Part shown: piece by piece, positions 24,540-35,194 of the stretch
Layout: each line of letters opens with the position of its first letter
Numbering within the stretch: the stretch's first letter is position 1
Assembly (NCBI GenBank): GCA_028023455.1
Contig: JAQFVV010001022.1
Location: forward strand, 1 to 64,000
Origin: Epiperipatus broadwayi
Taxonomy: Eukaryota; Onychophora; Udeonychophora; Euonychophora; Peripatidae
Direction: 5' to 3'
Length of the DNA stretch: 64,000 nt
Made by a program: the position numbers and the translations under genes
The notes under the pieces: generated by a model
What the model was told of the DNA's origin: nothing
Databases searched by the model: none
What the model saw: only the letters and a program-made list of their open reading frames with translations

Positions 24540-25900
24540 GATTCATTTTGAATTTGGCTATAAACACAAAAATCAGAAATGTGAATTTCCCTTCTGAAAC
24601 TGTTAAGAACAGTGATTGTAAATGGCCTTAAATCTGTTAATGAGTTTTCAATAATGTCTAGAAAGATCAAATCCAGATGATTCTATCATTAGACTTACAA
24701 AAAAAATTGTTGGGCTTCCCAAAAAAATACTTTCTTATGTCAGAAATCTTCGATTGTTTGAATGTTGGTTAAACTCTAGAAAAAAAATAGCAATTTGAAG
24801 AATACCTTAAGATGTAAACTGTGTCATGAGTTAATGGTAAATCTGATCTTAATAGGCTTTCCTTAATTTCTTTGAGGCATCTTGTGTTCTGATAACTAAT
24901 GAAGAAATATAAAAAAGAATGGAAATCAACATAAGAGAATGAATTTAAATGTATTAATCATATTTATCGTTTTAATATTAAGTTAACATTTATAAGCTTA
25001 ATGTAAATACTAAACTACTTTCTTACAAATTGAGTGCAAAATGTTCTATTAGTATAAAAGAGAGTGCTCTTGGAGTATTTGCATCATAACTCAAAGGAAT
25101 AACAGCAAGTTTTTCAAAAAATCTCTTTCTAAAAATTATTTTAGATATAACTTTTGATATATAATAAATAAGTTACTTAAGCTATAGTACACAATTGCTC
25201 CTGAGTATCATAGGTTAGGATTGTGTTTCAATCTATTATTGTAGAAATTTATATTAAGTTTATGAGATATTTCTCAGTCATTTAGATGGTAAGTTGAACT
25301 TATTGTCTTGATGGGCTAAAGTTGCAGTTTTTTAAAAAAAAATTCCAAACTTTTCATATCCTTATTAAAAAAAAAACATTTCTTGTAAGAATCTATTTTA
25401 TAAAAACAAAGCAATGTTGTCAGCAAAAATAAATTTCCTGGATTTTGTTTTGAAAGATTACTGATGAATATATTAACTAAAACAGATGGAAAGAAATCCA
25501 CTTTGTTTTTGCATGTTTACCATATAAAAGCTATTGACTTTTTTTCTCTTGGACAACATTTTATAAAATTGACAAATAGTTTTCATGCATTTAAATATTT
25601 TAAAGACCTTTAAAAGAAGATATTTTTTCCAAACAGATTCACAAGCTGAGATGAAATTAATAAAGATAATGCCAGTTTCTAATTTATTTTAAAAATCATT
25701 TTCAATAAGAATAGTTAAAGATAAAATCAGTTCACAGCAATTTCATCTTAGATTAAGTAAAGCCTTTCTAAACAGAAATAAAGAATTGTTAAGATTTCTT
25801 TATTTTTGCAGTTTGTAAGATAATAATAATAATACTGAACAATAACTTTTTGAATTATTATTAGATTTATTAGATTTTAAAACTACTATAATTTTGTTCT
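24540..25900 (-). pseudogene. Decayed Jockey-type LINE reverse transcriptase
   Basis: Reading down the minus strand from 25900, short blocks across shifting frames match the Jockey-clade RT order. A FINLTAAYDTVW-like region lies near 25640. KCCPREKKSIAFIW and then FFPSVLVNIFISNL (for NGVPQGSVL-P-LFNIYI-DL) lie near 25440-25530. SRKFIFADNIAL (motif C, FADD changed to FADN) follows near 25420. SKVISKIIFRKRFFEKLAV and ANTPRALSFILIEHFALNL (for RNNIL-KLAGT and TLRTSALAL) lie near 25000-25120. GFDLSRHY and LINRFKAIYNHCS (for GFDLPR, LLNRFRT-GHC) lie near 24600-24680. Many stops and frame changes show an old, dead copy. The 61-codon frame at 25316 is one fragment of it. Confidence 0.7.
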
Positions 25901-25909
25901 TATGTCAAA

Positions 25910-26940
25910 TTTTGGAAAAATAATGTTGGTACATACTTTTGGATTATATCATGAAGTGTGTAATGTATACTACTGATTTTCATTTATTTTCTTTAGAGAT
26001 ATAAAATTAGAAAATAATATAGATATAAAAATATATGATGGAATCTTTTTTTTTAATTTTATGACTATTCTAATGTAATATCACTTAATTTTTTTAGTAT
26101 TTAATATTGTAATAGTCAAAGAAAATGAATTCATGTTACAAAATTGTATCATATGAAAATATTATTACATTGTTATTACAAGCTTGTACTAACCAGGTCA
26201 TACCATGAAAAGAAATAATACATATACATATTGAAAATTATAAATTATAATAGTGATTATAAATTTTATAAATAACTATAATAAGCCACAGCAGTACTTT
26301 CAATTAATTTTTTAATCTTTTTTAACTGAAAACTATTTAAATTCAAATTTAGCCAAAGTAAATATGATCTATCATATCCCAAGATTCATGCATTTTATGT
26401 TAGTATACTTTATTATCATAATTAAAGGTATCTAATTTCTATTTATCAAAATTGCGATCTTAAGTTTTCTTTTATTATGGTTTCTCTCCTCATGAATAAT
26501 CTTAATGTTTTCCAACTTGAAATTGAAAGTAAACTCACGTTTTATTATAATCAAAGAAACCATACCATTATTAAATCATTATTACATTTATTTTTTATAT
26601 GTTTATATAATAGTTCATGCTCTTGAAAAGTTTTCTCAAGACTGAACCTTAATTCACTTATGTATCTTTGTATTTACATAAAGTTTGATACATAATAATA
26701 TTTTTTTGTTTAAAAGGTATACAACTTTTTTGAACTATTTACTAATCTATTACTATTAGGTTAAACACACAAAAATGAAACATTATATAAATCACTATAC
26801 AAATATTTAAAAATTTTAGCTTGAGCATTTGAAATATATTAAATAGATATCTATTTTTATTATTAATTTTATGCTCCTTTAAAGTAGTATATTTCTTTTT
26901 AAATTGGTATAAAATATAATAAATTTGTTTAATATTATAA
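25910..26940. other. A+T-rich stretch, nothing recognised
   Basis: Simple A/T-rich DNA only. It may include upstream debris of the LINE at 24540-25900. Confidence 0.45.
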
Positions 26941-26944
26941 CCAA

Positions 26945-27462
26945 TTTTGAGCTATTGGTATGCTTTCTGTATTATATTTTTGTAAATACAAGCTTATAAA
27001 AGTAATGTCACATTATATATGACTTGCTTTTTTTTAATTATTATTATAATTTTACCTTTAAGGCTTTGGCTATGCTGAGGCTATTAAAATATGGTAGATC
27101 TGAATTTAGTTCAGTCCCACATAGCTATTTAAGTTAGATAGCTGGATTTAAAGACATTTTCATGTCCAAAAATTTTCAGAGTTTCTATTTAAATATTACG
27201 TATGAAATAAGTGCTGGGTTTTGAGTTGATATTTTAGATCTAGTGTCCGAATATTCTAGCTCTCCACTGACATGAGCCATAAGCTTGAAACCAGTTGGTC
27301 TGGAGATGGGAAGGTTCTGGATAGAGATTTTAAATATTTTCTCATAGCACACTTATCAATAAAGAGCTTGTTTGAGCTATTGGTATGCTCTCTGTATTAC
27401 ATTTTTGTAAATACAAGCTTATAAAAGTAATGTCACGTTATATATGACTTGCATTTTTTTTT
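26945..27462 (+). repeat. Repeat family B, one unit plus partial second unit
   Basis: The block GAGCTATTGGTATGCT with TGTAAATACAAGCTTATAAA and ATGTCAC-TTATATATGACTTGC occurs at 26950-27031 and again at 27374-27455, giving a unit of about 425 bp. The same unit, diverged, forms the arrays at 45585-46630. It contains the hammerhead-like fold at 27261-27306. Confidence 0.75.
27261..27306 (+). ncRNA. Hammerhead-like motif, family B
   Basis: Stem I TCTCCA (27261-27266) pairs perfectly with TGGAGA (27301-27306). The core is CTGACATGA, a disturbed CTGANGA. Stem II is GAGC/GCTT around CATAA, followed by GAA. Stem III is ACCA-GT-TGGT (27290-27299), four perfect pairs, then C17 (27300). Stems I and III differ in sequence from the 46.5-kb copy yet still pair. 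The core change may abolish activity. Confidence 0.6.
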
Positions 27463-27491
27463 TGATTATTAATCAACTTTTTTGTAAATGT

Positions 27492-28290
27492 TTAGATATT
27501 TTGTATTTTATCAATTTCATAATAACATAATTTTTCATTGTGAAATGAAAAAGATTCAAAACTTACCATATTATACATAAGTGATATTTTTGATTTACAA
27601 TGTATATAATATCTTTCTTGCAATGGTTTGATTGCCAATTTATAACTTAATAAACCATCATCTCTTGCAACATACAAATCAAGATATTTAGTAGTTTTAT
27701 GCTATTCTTTTTTGACAGTTCATTACATGCCATTTAACTTGTTTAACTCATCCATAATACAATTTATACTATTTTCATGTCCACAAATAAAACCATCAGA
27801 AACATTTAAAACATTATTTAAATACCATTAAAGTTGCAATTATTGAAAATCTTCTCTTTATATGTAGTGAAAGAAATATTACAAATTTGTGCAACTATAA
27901 GCAGAACCATGGGCCAACCTTCAGTCACTTTATAATATCTATCTTCAAAAGAACACAACAATATTACCTTTAATAAATCTCAAAGAATCAATAACAAATT
28001 TATAATGTAGTGACAATCACCTTTACATATTCAGGTTTTTCAATAACCTTTATGGAATCTAATCTATCTATAGAACCACACATTTCAGTCACATCTAATG
28101 AGGCAATAATACCAATTTCATCAATTATAATACATTTAATTTTGTTCACAAATTCAAAGAATGAAGCATTAGTGTTTTAACCATTTCCTAAATATCTTGT
28201 AGTAGCTTGCCAATATATTTAGTTATCTGATATATAAATAAACCACCAAAATTCATCATAAGTCTCAAAAGATTATAATCGTAGGCAAAA
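27492..28290 (-). pseudogene. Decayed Penelope-like RT, divergent lineage
   Basis: The minus strand reads FVNKIKCIIIDEIGIIASLD and VTEMCGSIDRLDSIKVIEK at 28160-28050, matching the PLE block that precedes S-FTSIP. It continues with CSFEDRYYKVTEGWPM (for F-GQ-Y-Q-EG-PMGSP) at about 27945, DGFICGHENSINCIMDELNK at about 27790 in the position of the YVDD region, and TTKYLDLYVARDDGLLSYKL with AIKPLQERYYIH (for FLD--I and YRKPTHTD-YLH) at about 27690-27600. Spacing is right for a PLE RT. Several stops break it. It is clearly not the lineage at 1-4447. The RTE element begins only about 30 bp beyond its upper end. Confidence 0.65.
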
Positions 28291-28317
28291 ATATAAGAAC
28301 ATATAGAAAGAACATAT

Positions 28318-31300
28318 AGAAAGGAGTTTGCTATTAACTGAAAGGAGACCCTTTGATTCCTCTTGGAGGCCTTAAAAGAACCGAGCAGGGCAAATTCCTA
28401 ATGTCCACTCCATACGTTCTTGTCATTGTAGCTGTTATTACTATGTGATTATTCATATAGTATACGAACATGGATGGGCTGCTCACCAACATGCATTAGC
28501 CAGCGTGGTGAGTTTATCGGCTTTTTACCTCTGAGTTTAAGATCAAGAAACACCGTGGTCTTTCTTCTCAGTGCCTGATAAGGCAGAATGAATGTTTGTG
28601 TAAATGATAAATATTTTTCCAATACATATATACAATTATGACAAACAAAAATAAAGCATGGCCCTTATTCCCAGGAGGCTGTAAAGTCACCAACCAAGGC
28701 AGCGGTTGGTGGCCGAAGGTGGAGGGTGCTAAGAATCCCCTGATTGTGGACCCAGGCTGCCATTTGATGATGACTTTTTATTTAGGTACTTACAACTGCA
28801 GATCACTTTCAAGTGAAGGAAGATTGCAAGAATTAGAAGAAGAATTGTCTTATATTAAATGGGACATTATTGGACTTTGTGAAGTTAGAAGAAAAGGTGA
28901 AGAAACAATTGATTTAAAAAGTGGACATATACTCTATTATAAAGGCACACATATTGGAAATACAAGTGGAGTAGGATTCATTATAAATAAAAAGTAGAAG
29001 AACAATATTGTGGAGATTGATGGTGTATCGGACAGAGTTACAAGATTAGTTATACAACTTAATAGCAGATACCAAATGCAGATAATTCAGGTTTATGCCC
29101 CAACACGTTCTCATAGTGATGAAGTAGTAGAAGATTTTTATATGGATGTACAAAAGGCTTTGGATCAGAGTAAACAACATTTTAAAATTGTTATGGGAGA
29201 CTTTAATGCTAGAATTGGTAGACAAATGAAAGATGAAATTGCTGTAGGTAGTTTTGGTTATAGACTTGTGGAGTTTGCAGAAAAAGAAAAACTTTATATT
29301 ATGAATTCATTTTTTGAGAAAAATGTTAAAAGGAAATGGACATGGAAACATCCAAATGAAGGTACATCAGAATTAGATTATATTTTGACTAATAGGAAAT
29401 ACATATTTCAAGATTGTAATGTTCTTAATAAATTTAACACAGGAAGTGATCATCGATTAGTAAGGTGTAAATTACATGTTAATGTAAAACTAGAGAGACA
29501 AAAATTATTAAGAAAAACAATATTTACAGTTGATATTCCTAATCTTCAGAAACATTCTAATGAATTTAAATTAGAACTTACAAATAGGTTTCAAGTGTTA
29601 GGAGATTTTGAACATGATTCAGATTTGAATGAAATTAATATGAAAATAATTGATACACTTTTAAAAACTGCAACAATGATAGCTGGTAGAAAAAAGCAGC
29701 AATTGACTAATAAAATTTCTACTGAGACTAGAGAATTTATGAAGAAAAGAAGGAATATGAAGATATACAAAAATGATGTATTGAAAAAAATTGAATATCT
29801 CGAATTTTGTAAAATGGTACGGAAAAGAGTTGAAAATGATATAAGAAAGTATAACTGTGAAATAGCAAGGAAAGCTGTAGAAGAAAATAAAAGTCTCAAG
29901 AATGTTAAACAACATTTTGGTATTGGTAGAAAATTTATATCTGCAATAAGAAAAAAAGATGGAATTATTACTAAAAAGAGAGATGACATCATGAAGTTGG
30001 TAGAAGATTTTTATCAAGAATTATATAGTAATAAAGAACAAGTACCTCCTATATCTATTACATCTTCCGAATTGCCCAGAATTTTAAATGAAGAAGTGAG
30101 ACATGCAATTAAATGTATGAAGAAAGGAAAGGCTCCAGGAAATGATGGAATTATAATTGATATATTAAAAGAAGCAGGTGAAGAAATAGAAACAATTTTA
30201 GCAAAGTTATATACCAAATGTCTAAATGATAAAGATGTACCGGAAGATTGGAAGAATGCAGTAATAATATTAATATTTAAAAAAGGTGATAAAGAAGATA
30301 TCAGAAATTACAGACCTATCAGCCTTTTATCAGTTTTATATAAAATTTTTACCAAGATAATTACAACTCGTCTACAGAGAACTTTGGATTTCCACCAACC
30401 AAGAGAATAAGCTGGATTTAAAAGTGGTTTTAGTACAATAGATCATATCCAGGTATTGAGAGAAATCATAGAAAGGACAAATGAATGTGAGTTGTCATTA
30501 TGTTTTGGATTTGTAGATTATGAAAAGGCATTTGATTCTATACACATTTCTTCAGTGATTAAAGCATTGGATCATCAAGGTATAGATCCAGGATATTGTC
30601 ATATTTTAAAGAATATTTATAAAAATGCAACAGCAACAATTAGATTACATAATGATACTGGAAAAATCAACATTGAGAAAGGTGTAAGACAAGGTGACTC
30701 CATATCTCCAAAACTTTTTACAGCAGTGCTGCAAGAAGTATTTTGTGGATTAAAATGGGAAACTAAAGGAATGAAAATAAATGGAGAGTATTTAAGTCAT
30801 TTAGATTTTGCAGATGATGTAGTTGTTTTTGCAAATAATGCTTCAGAGCTGCAGGAAATGTTGCAGGAGTTAGCAGATGAAAGTAGAAAAGTAGGACTAA
30901 AGATAAATGTTAAAAAGACTAAAGTAATGTTTAATCGATTTGCTCAAAATATGAAAATAAAGATTGATTATGAAGAATTAGAAAAAGTTAACAGTTACAA
31001 ATACCTTGGTCATATTATTAATACAGATGGAAACATAATGGAGGAAATTAATCATAGAATTAAACTTGGTTGGAGTGCTTTTGGTAGAAATAACGTGATA
31101 CTAAAAGGAAATATGCCTATGTGTTCGAAAAAAATGGTTTTTAACAAATGTGTTTTACCAGTTCTTACTTATGGATCTGAGACTTGGACACTTAATAGAA
31201 GAGCAATACAGAGACTTCAGACCACTCAAAGGAGTATGGAGAGATGTATGTTGGGAGTAACAAGAAGAGATCGAAAATGCAATGTATGGGTAAGACAACA

Positions 31301-31592
31301 AACAGGTGTTACTGACCTTATTGAAAAAATTAAAAGATTGAAATGGAGTTGGGCTGGACATATTGCTAGAAGAAATGATAATAGATGGACAATTGAAATT
31401 TTAAACTGGATTCCAAGAGATTGTAAAAGACCCAGAAAGAGACCACATGTGAGATGGATGGATGAAATAAGAAAATGTGCAGGGGTGTTGTGGAAAAGAG
31501 AAGCTAAAGATCGGAGAAGATGGATTAAACTTGGAGAGACCTTCATCCTGCAGTGGATTGATAATGGTTGATGATGATGATGATGATAGAAC
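28318..31592 (+). mobile_element. Near-full-length RTE non-LTR retrotransposon
   Basis: The left end is set by comparison with the deleted copy at 52885-53350, which shares sequence from AGAAAGGAGTTTGC onward. That copy starts about five bases earlier, so this one is slightly 5'-truncated. A 5' UTR of about 320 bp, one long EN-RT frame (28638-31571), and a very short 3' region ending in (TGA/GAT)n at 31571-31588 follow. A short 3' UTR with a simple-repeat tail instead of poly(A) is typical of the RTE clade. No clear target duplication was found. The left flank has a small direct repeat (AGAACATATAGAA twice). Confidence 0.9.
28638..31571 (+). pseudogene. RTE EN-RT polyprotein with two nonsense codons
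   Basis: One frame runs 978 codons, interrupted only by TAG at 28995-28997 and TAA at 30408-30410. There are no frameshifts. The endonuclease (APE type) shows [39 protein letters not shown] and GSDHRLV, which include the expected catalytic N, E, D, N, D and H. The RT shows [34 protein letters not shown] (motif A), GVRQGDSISPKLF (motif B), LDFADDVVVFA (motif C), KINVKKTKVMFN and YLGHIIN. The C-terminus carries TYGSETWTLNRR, WAGHIARRNDNRW and RPHVRWMDEIRKCAG. Each stop could arise from one transition (TGG to TAG, CAA to TAA). The start ATG at 28638 is the first in frame. The protein would nick target DNA and copy its own RNA. Confidence 0.92.
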
Positions 31593-32213
31593 TTGAAAAA
31601 TATATATTATAATACATATTATTACTTATGGCCTTATTCCTAGATTTTTAAAAAATCTTCTTTACTTTCATTAAATTTGAATTTAAATGGTTTTCAATTG
31701 AAGAAGATTATGAAATTAACTAGAAGTACTTCTGTGCTTTATTACAGATACTTATAAAATATATAATCACCATTATAATACATTATTTTTATTAAAATAT
31801 TATTACAATAATTATTCTATAATGGTCATTTTATTTTCTTTATATATATTGAAAATGATAATAAGAAAAATTAGATTTTTAAAATAACATAATCCACATA
31901 TTTTAGATAAAGAAATGATACGTACACAATATTTAATAATAAAGATTACAAACCATTTTGATCAACTTAACATTAAGTTTTAAAAGTTTATTAAAATGCA
32001 ATTTTATCAAACTTACTAATCAAATAATTAATACATTTTTGTTTAAATTAATTCAATTTGATGCAAAATATTTATTGCCATGACATAATTGAGCAAAACA
32101 AAACAAAAAGGTTATACAAACGAATTTTCAAACTACTTTTAAATGAGTGAGTTGATATTTGTATACAACTTATAGATTTGCATTTAATAACTATAAGAGT
32201 AAAAAATCGTCTA
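31593..32213. other. A+T-rich stretch, nothing recognised
   Basis: Simple A/T-rich DNA between the RTE 3' end and the tRNA-like sequence. Confidence 0.45.
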
Positions 32214-32289
32214 GCATTGGTGGTCGAGAGGTCAGCGTAACTGCCTTATGGGCAGTTGCCCGAATTGCGGTTTCGCGTCGGCCGATGCT
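32214..32289 (+). tRNA. tRNA-like sequence (tRNA-derived repeat head or tRNA pseudogene)
   Basis: The 76-nt, G+C-rich segment stands out from its surroundings. Acceptor arms GCATTGG (32214-32220) and CCGATGC (32282-32288) pair seven of seven with one G-T. TGGTCGAGAGG matches the pol III A box. The anticodon arm ACTGC-CTTATGG-GCAGT is perfect, giving loop anticodon TAT. The T arm is abnormal: no GGTTCRANNCC box; instead CCGA...TCGG and GCG-GTTT-CGC can pair. An A-run starts 13 nt later. The acceptor resembles tRNA-Gly. A functional tRNA is unlikely because of the T arm; a tRNA-derived SINE head or retro-pseudogene is more likely. Confidence 0.55.
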
Positions 32290-32294
32290 ATGAC

Positions 32295-33035
32295 ACTTGA
32301 AAAAAAAAAATCTTCTATGCTTTGATATATATAATTCTTTTGACTTACTTAAAATTTGCATTGGATTAAAAATTTTCTAAATTTTTTTTATTTTGTTTTC
32401 TTCTATTTTATTTACCGTTATTAATGTTTTACTGCTAAATAATATAAGGCACTCAAATATTTATGAGCAGCCAATGATATTTCATAATACTTCTGTATTA
32501 TGGTGTTGCATCATGTAAAACATGAACCAAGAAAAAAAGAAAAGATAGTAATGTATTGCTTATAAATAGACATTATAGATAGATGGAAAGTAAATATGGT
32601 CTGATATTGAAGATTTCAAAGCAAAAAAAAGAACTAAACATATCTACTATGCATATAATTACTGAGCTTTATTGTCAAAAATATATTGGTAGGATTTTCT
32701 TTGGATACAATTTGTGAATGATCAACAGATGTTAATTTTGTTTTGAGATCTACATAATTATGATTACTGTAATGAGTCAATATCCTCTTAATTATAAAGA
32801 ATAAATTAAAACAATTTATAAAAGTTATAATCAAATATATTCCTAATAGCTAGTGATCAAAATTCTGAAGTTGAAACTAAAAAGAAAGAATATGTTGTTG
32901 ATTAATAAGGACTCTAAAACAGAAATAAAACAGAAGAATGACTAGTAACATATTGTTATATTTTTTTGCCATTGAATTCACAAAATAATACTGCTATATA
33001 GAATTCATTAAACTCAAATAGATTATAAAATAGGC
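32295..33035. other. A+T-rich stretch, nothing recognised
   Basis: No coding or repeat signal could be supported. A 66-codon minus-strand frame at 32634 has no known motif. Confidence 0.45.
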
Positions 33036-33248
33036 AAAGTGTAAGCCAGAGTAATCAATGGATGCCAAAAGGCTTATACATAAAATCCCTATCTAGTGCC
33101 TACTCATCCAATATTCCAAGACTAGTTTTCTAGCTTGTGGCTTTCATCAGTGAGGAAACTAGTCTGGGGATATTGAATGAGTAGGCAATAGATAGGGATT
33201 TTATGCATAAGCCTTATGGAATCCATTGATCATTCTGGCTTGCACTAA
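33036..33248. repeat. Foldback element with hammerhead-like centre
   Basis: Two arms of about 93 bp, 33036-33129 and 33156-33248, are reverse complements with few mismatches. For example, CAATGGATGCCAAAAGGCTT at the left opposes AAGCCTTATGGAATCCATTG at the right. The 26-bp loop is asymmetric and on the minus strand carries CCTCA-CTGATGA-AAGCCACAAGCTA. It shares its centre with repeat family B. Confidence 0.8.
33112..33155 (-). ncRNA. Hammerhead-like motif in foldback centre
   Basis: Minus strand: CCTCA (33155-33151), core CTGATGA (33150-33144, exact), stem II AGC/GCT around CACAA, GAAA (33130-33127), ACTA, GTC (33122-33120), then TTGG. The short stem I CCTCA/TTGGA is imperfect here. The long foldback arms would compete with the ribozyme fold. 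Confidence 0.45.
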
Positions 33249-33249
33249 G

Positions 33250-35118
33250 TGGCACTTCTGTATGGAGAGTTTTGACTGTTTTAATAACAGTTATGAGCAA
33301 GAATAAAAAATGGTGATCATTTTGGGAAATCAGATGAACCAACTGAACTATGGAAAGAAATAAAACAAGTAATCAAAATGAATGTCAAATAAAATAGTTA
33401 AGAAATTCAAAATAGATGCCAAAGACATTACAGTAACTCAAAAAAAAAAGACGTTGCTAAATAAAAATTATTTGAATAAAATGAATGAGAAATACTAATT
33501 AGCATCCAGGAAAAATATAATTCAATATTGTAAAAACCTTTGAAAAAAAATTGGGGATGTATAGAATTAAATGAAAATTTTAGCTATAAATTAAATTTCT
33601 GAAAAATACTAATGGATAAATTACAATTAAAAAAATAAAATATTAGACATCAAAAGAATACATGCAGAAGCTATATCTCAAAGCCAACAATCAACATCTT
33701 GGGGCAAAGCATATTACTTTGATAAATCTTGGGCTCAGCAATCATAAGATTATGATATCTCACATTTAAAGCAAAAGCTGTTTTATACTAAAATTATGTT
33801 TTTGTTATAATTACCTTTCTACCATTCTTCCATTTGAAAGACTCAGTTGTTTGACCAACTCAAAGTATTGGTCAGATATGACCCAGATACATAATAAATC
33901 ATAAGCTTGATTGAGAACTGAAAAATTTTTGAGACTTTACTTGATGTGGCCTCATATCATGATCATGGATATGCAAGGTAAATATGCTATGACTATACTC
34001 TGCATTGTATGAGAATGAGAGTGGTAGACTCTGAACATTAAGGTCCACAGATTGCACCAAAATCTATGACTCTTGAGCAAGTCACAAGATTCATAACAGA
34101 AAAATCCTAAACTATAAAAAATGAGATTAGACTAGCTTCGAAAAAATATTGCCACAAGCAAGGTCACAAAAATTGAAGACATTGTTTTATACAACCAATA
34201 GGAGACATTGTTAGGTTAATAGCACTTAATAATAATCATTTGTCACTTCTAATACATGACTAGGTCTTAATATTTTATAAATATTTTAGTCTCTTAAGCT
34301 GTCTAAATTATGCATTCAGTTCTGTTTTCTTCTAAGTTCATAATGGCTATTATGATATAATCATATTGCAATATGTTTCAGCTAATATGAAGACAGGAAA
34401 AATATTTTGCCTAGTTTAAATTTCAGTATTATCACTTCTTGCACAATAATCATAAATGTAGCCTTAAATAAAATTTACATAAAAATTAATAATGGACATA
34501 TTGGGTTTTTTTTTCATATAATACCTTGTCTTCATTTTCTATTACAAGTCAGTTTTTCTTCATCACAGTTTATCAAAGCAATTCATTGTTAAACAATTAA
34601 ATAGATTAGAATGTGTATGCTACTTTGTGATTTAAACAAAAAAAATTAGACTGCTTTCATCTGTCATGTTTTAATTTATAGATATTTTAGATATATAATG
34701 AAATTCTATTACATCATTAATTTTCTTGTGTTTTTACGTTTTATTTTTTTTGTTATAAATATATAATGAACTTCTATTGCATTATTAATTTTCTTATTTG
34801 TTTCTGTATTTTATTTTTATGTTATAAATACATATATGCAAGCATTTATTTCATGATGTGAATTCGATTACTATTAAATCATTTTTTTTGATATAGCAAG
34901 TATTTTATCAAATATAAACAAATGTAATTTATAAGATTTAATTTTTAAATATCACCTATTAGATTATTTAATAACAGTTATATTACTGTAATTTACAAAA
35001 ATTTCTTATGATATATTTTTTTATTCTTCTCAATGTAAACAAATATATATGTAAATAAAAATGACATAGCATTATACATAATATTATTAAGTATTTTATA
35101 TACTTGTAATCATTGATT
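33250..35118. other. A+T-rich stretch, nothing recognised
   Basis: The segment at about 33660-34200 is somewhat less A/T-biased and may be an old repeat, but no family or frame could be identified. Confidence 0.4.
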
Positions 35119-35194
35119 ACATTAAAAAAAAACTAAGAATATGCAAAAAAAAAAATCTTTCTTTTTTTTGCATATTCTTAGTTTTATTAAATGT
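35119..35194. repeat. Perfect-arm hairpin
   Basis: Arms ACTAAGAATATGCAAAAAAA and TTTTTTTGCATATTCTTAGT are exact reverse complements around a short ATCTTT-type loop. Flanking ACATT/AATGT extends the symmetry. It could be a foldback MITE remnant, a microsatellite-type rearrangement, or a replication-slip inversion. Confidence 0.75.
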
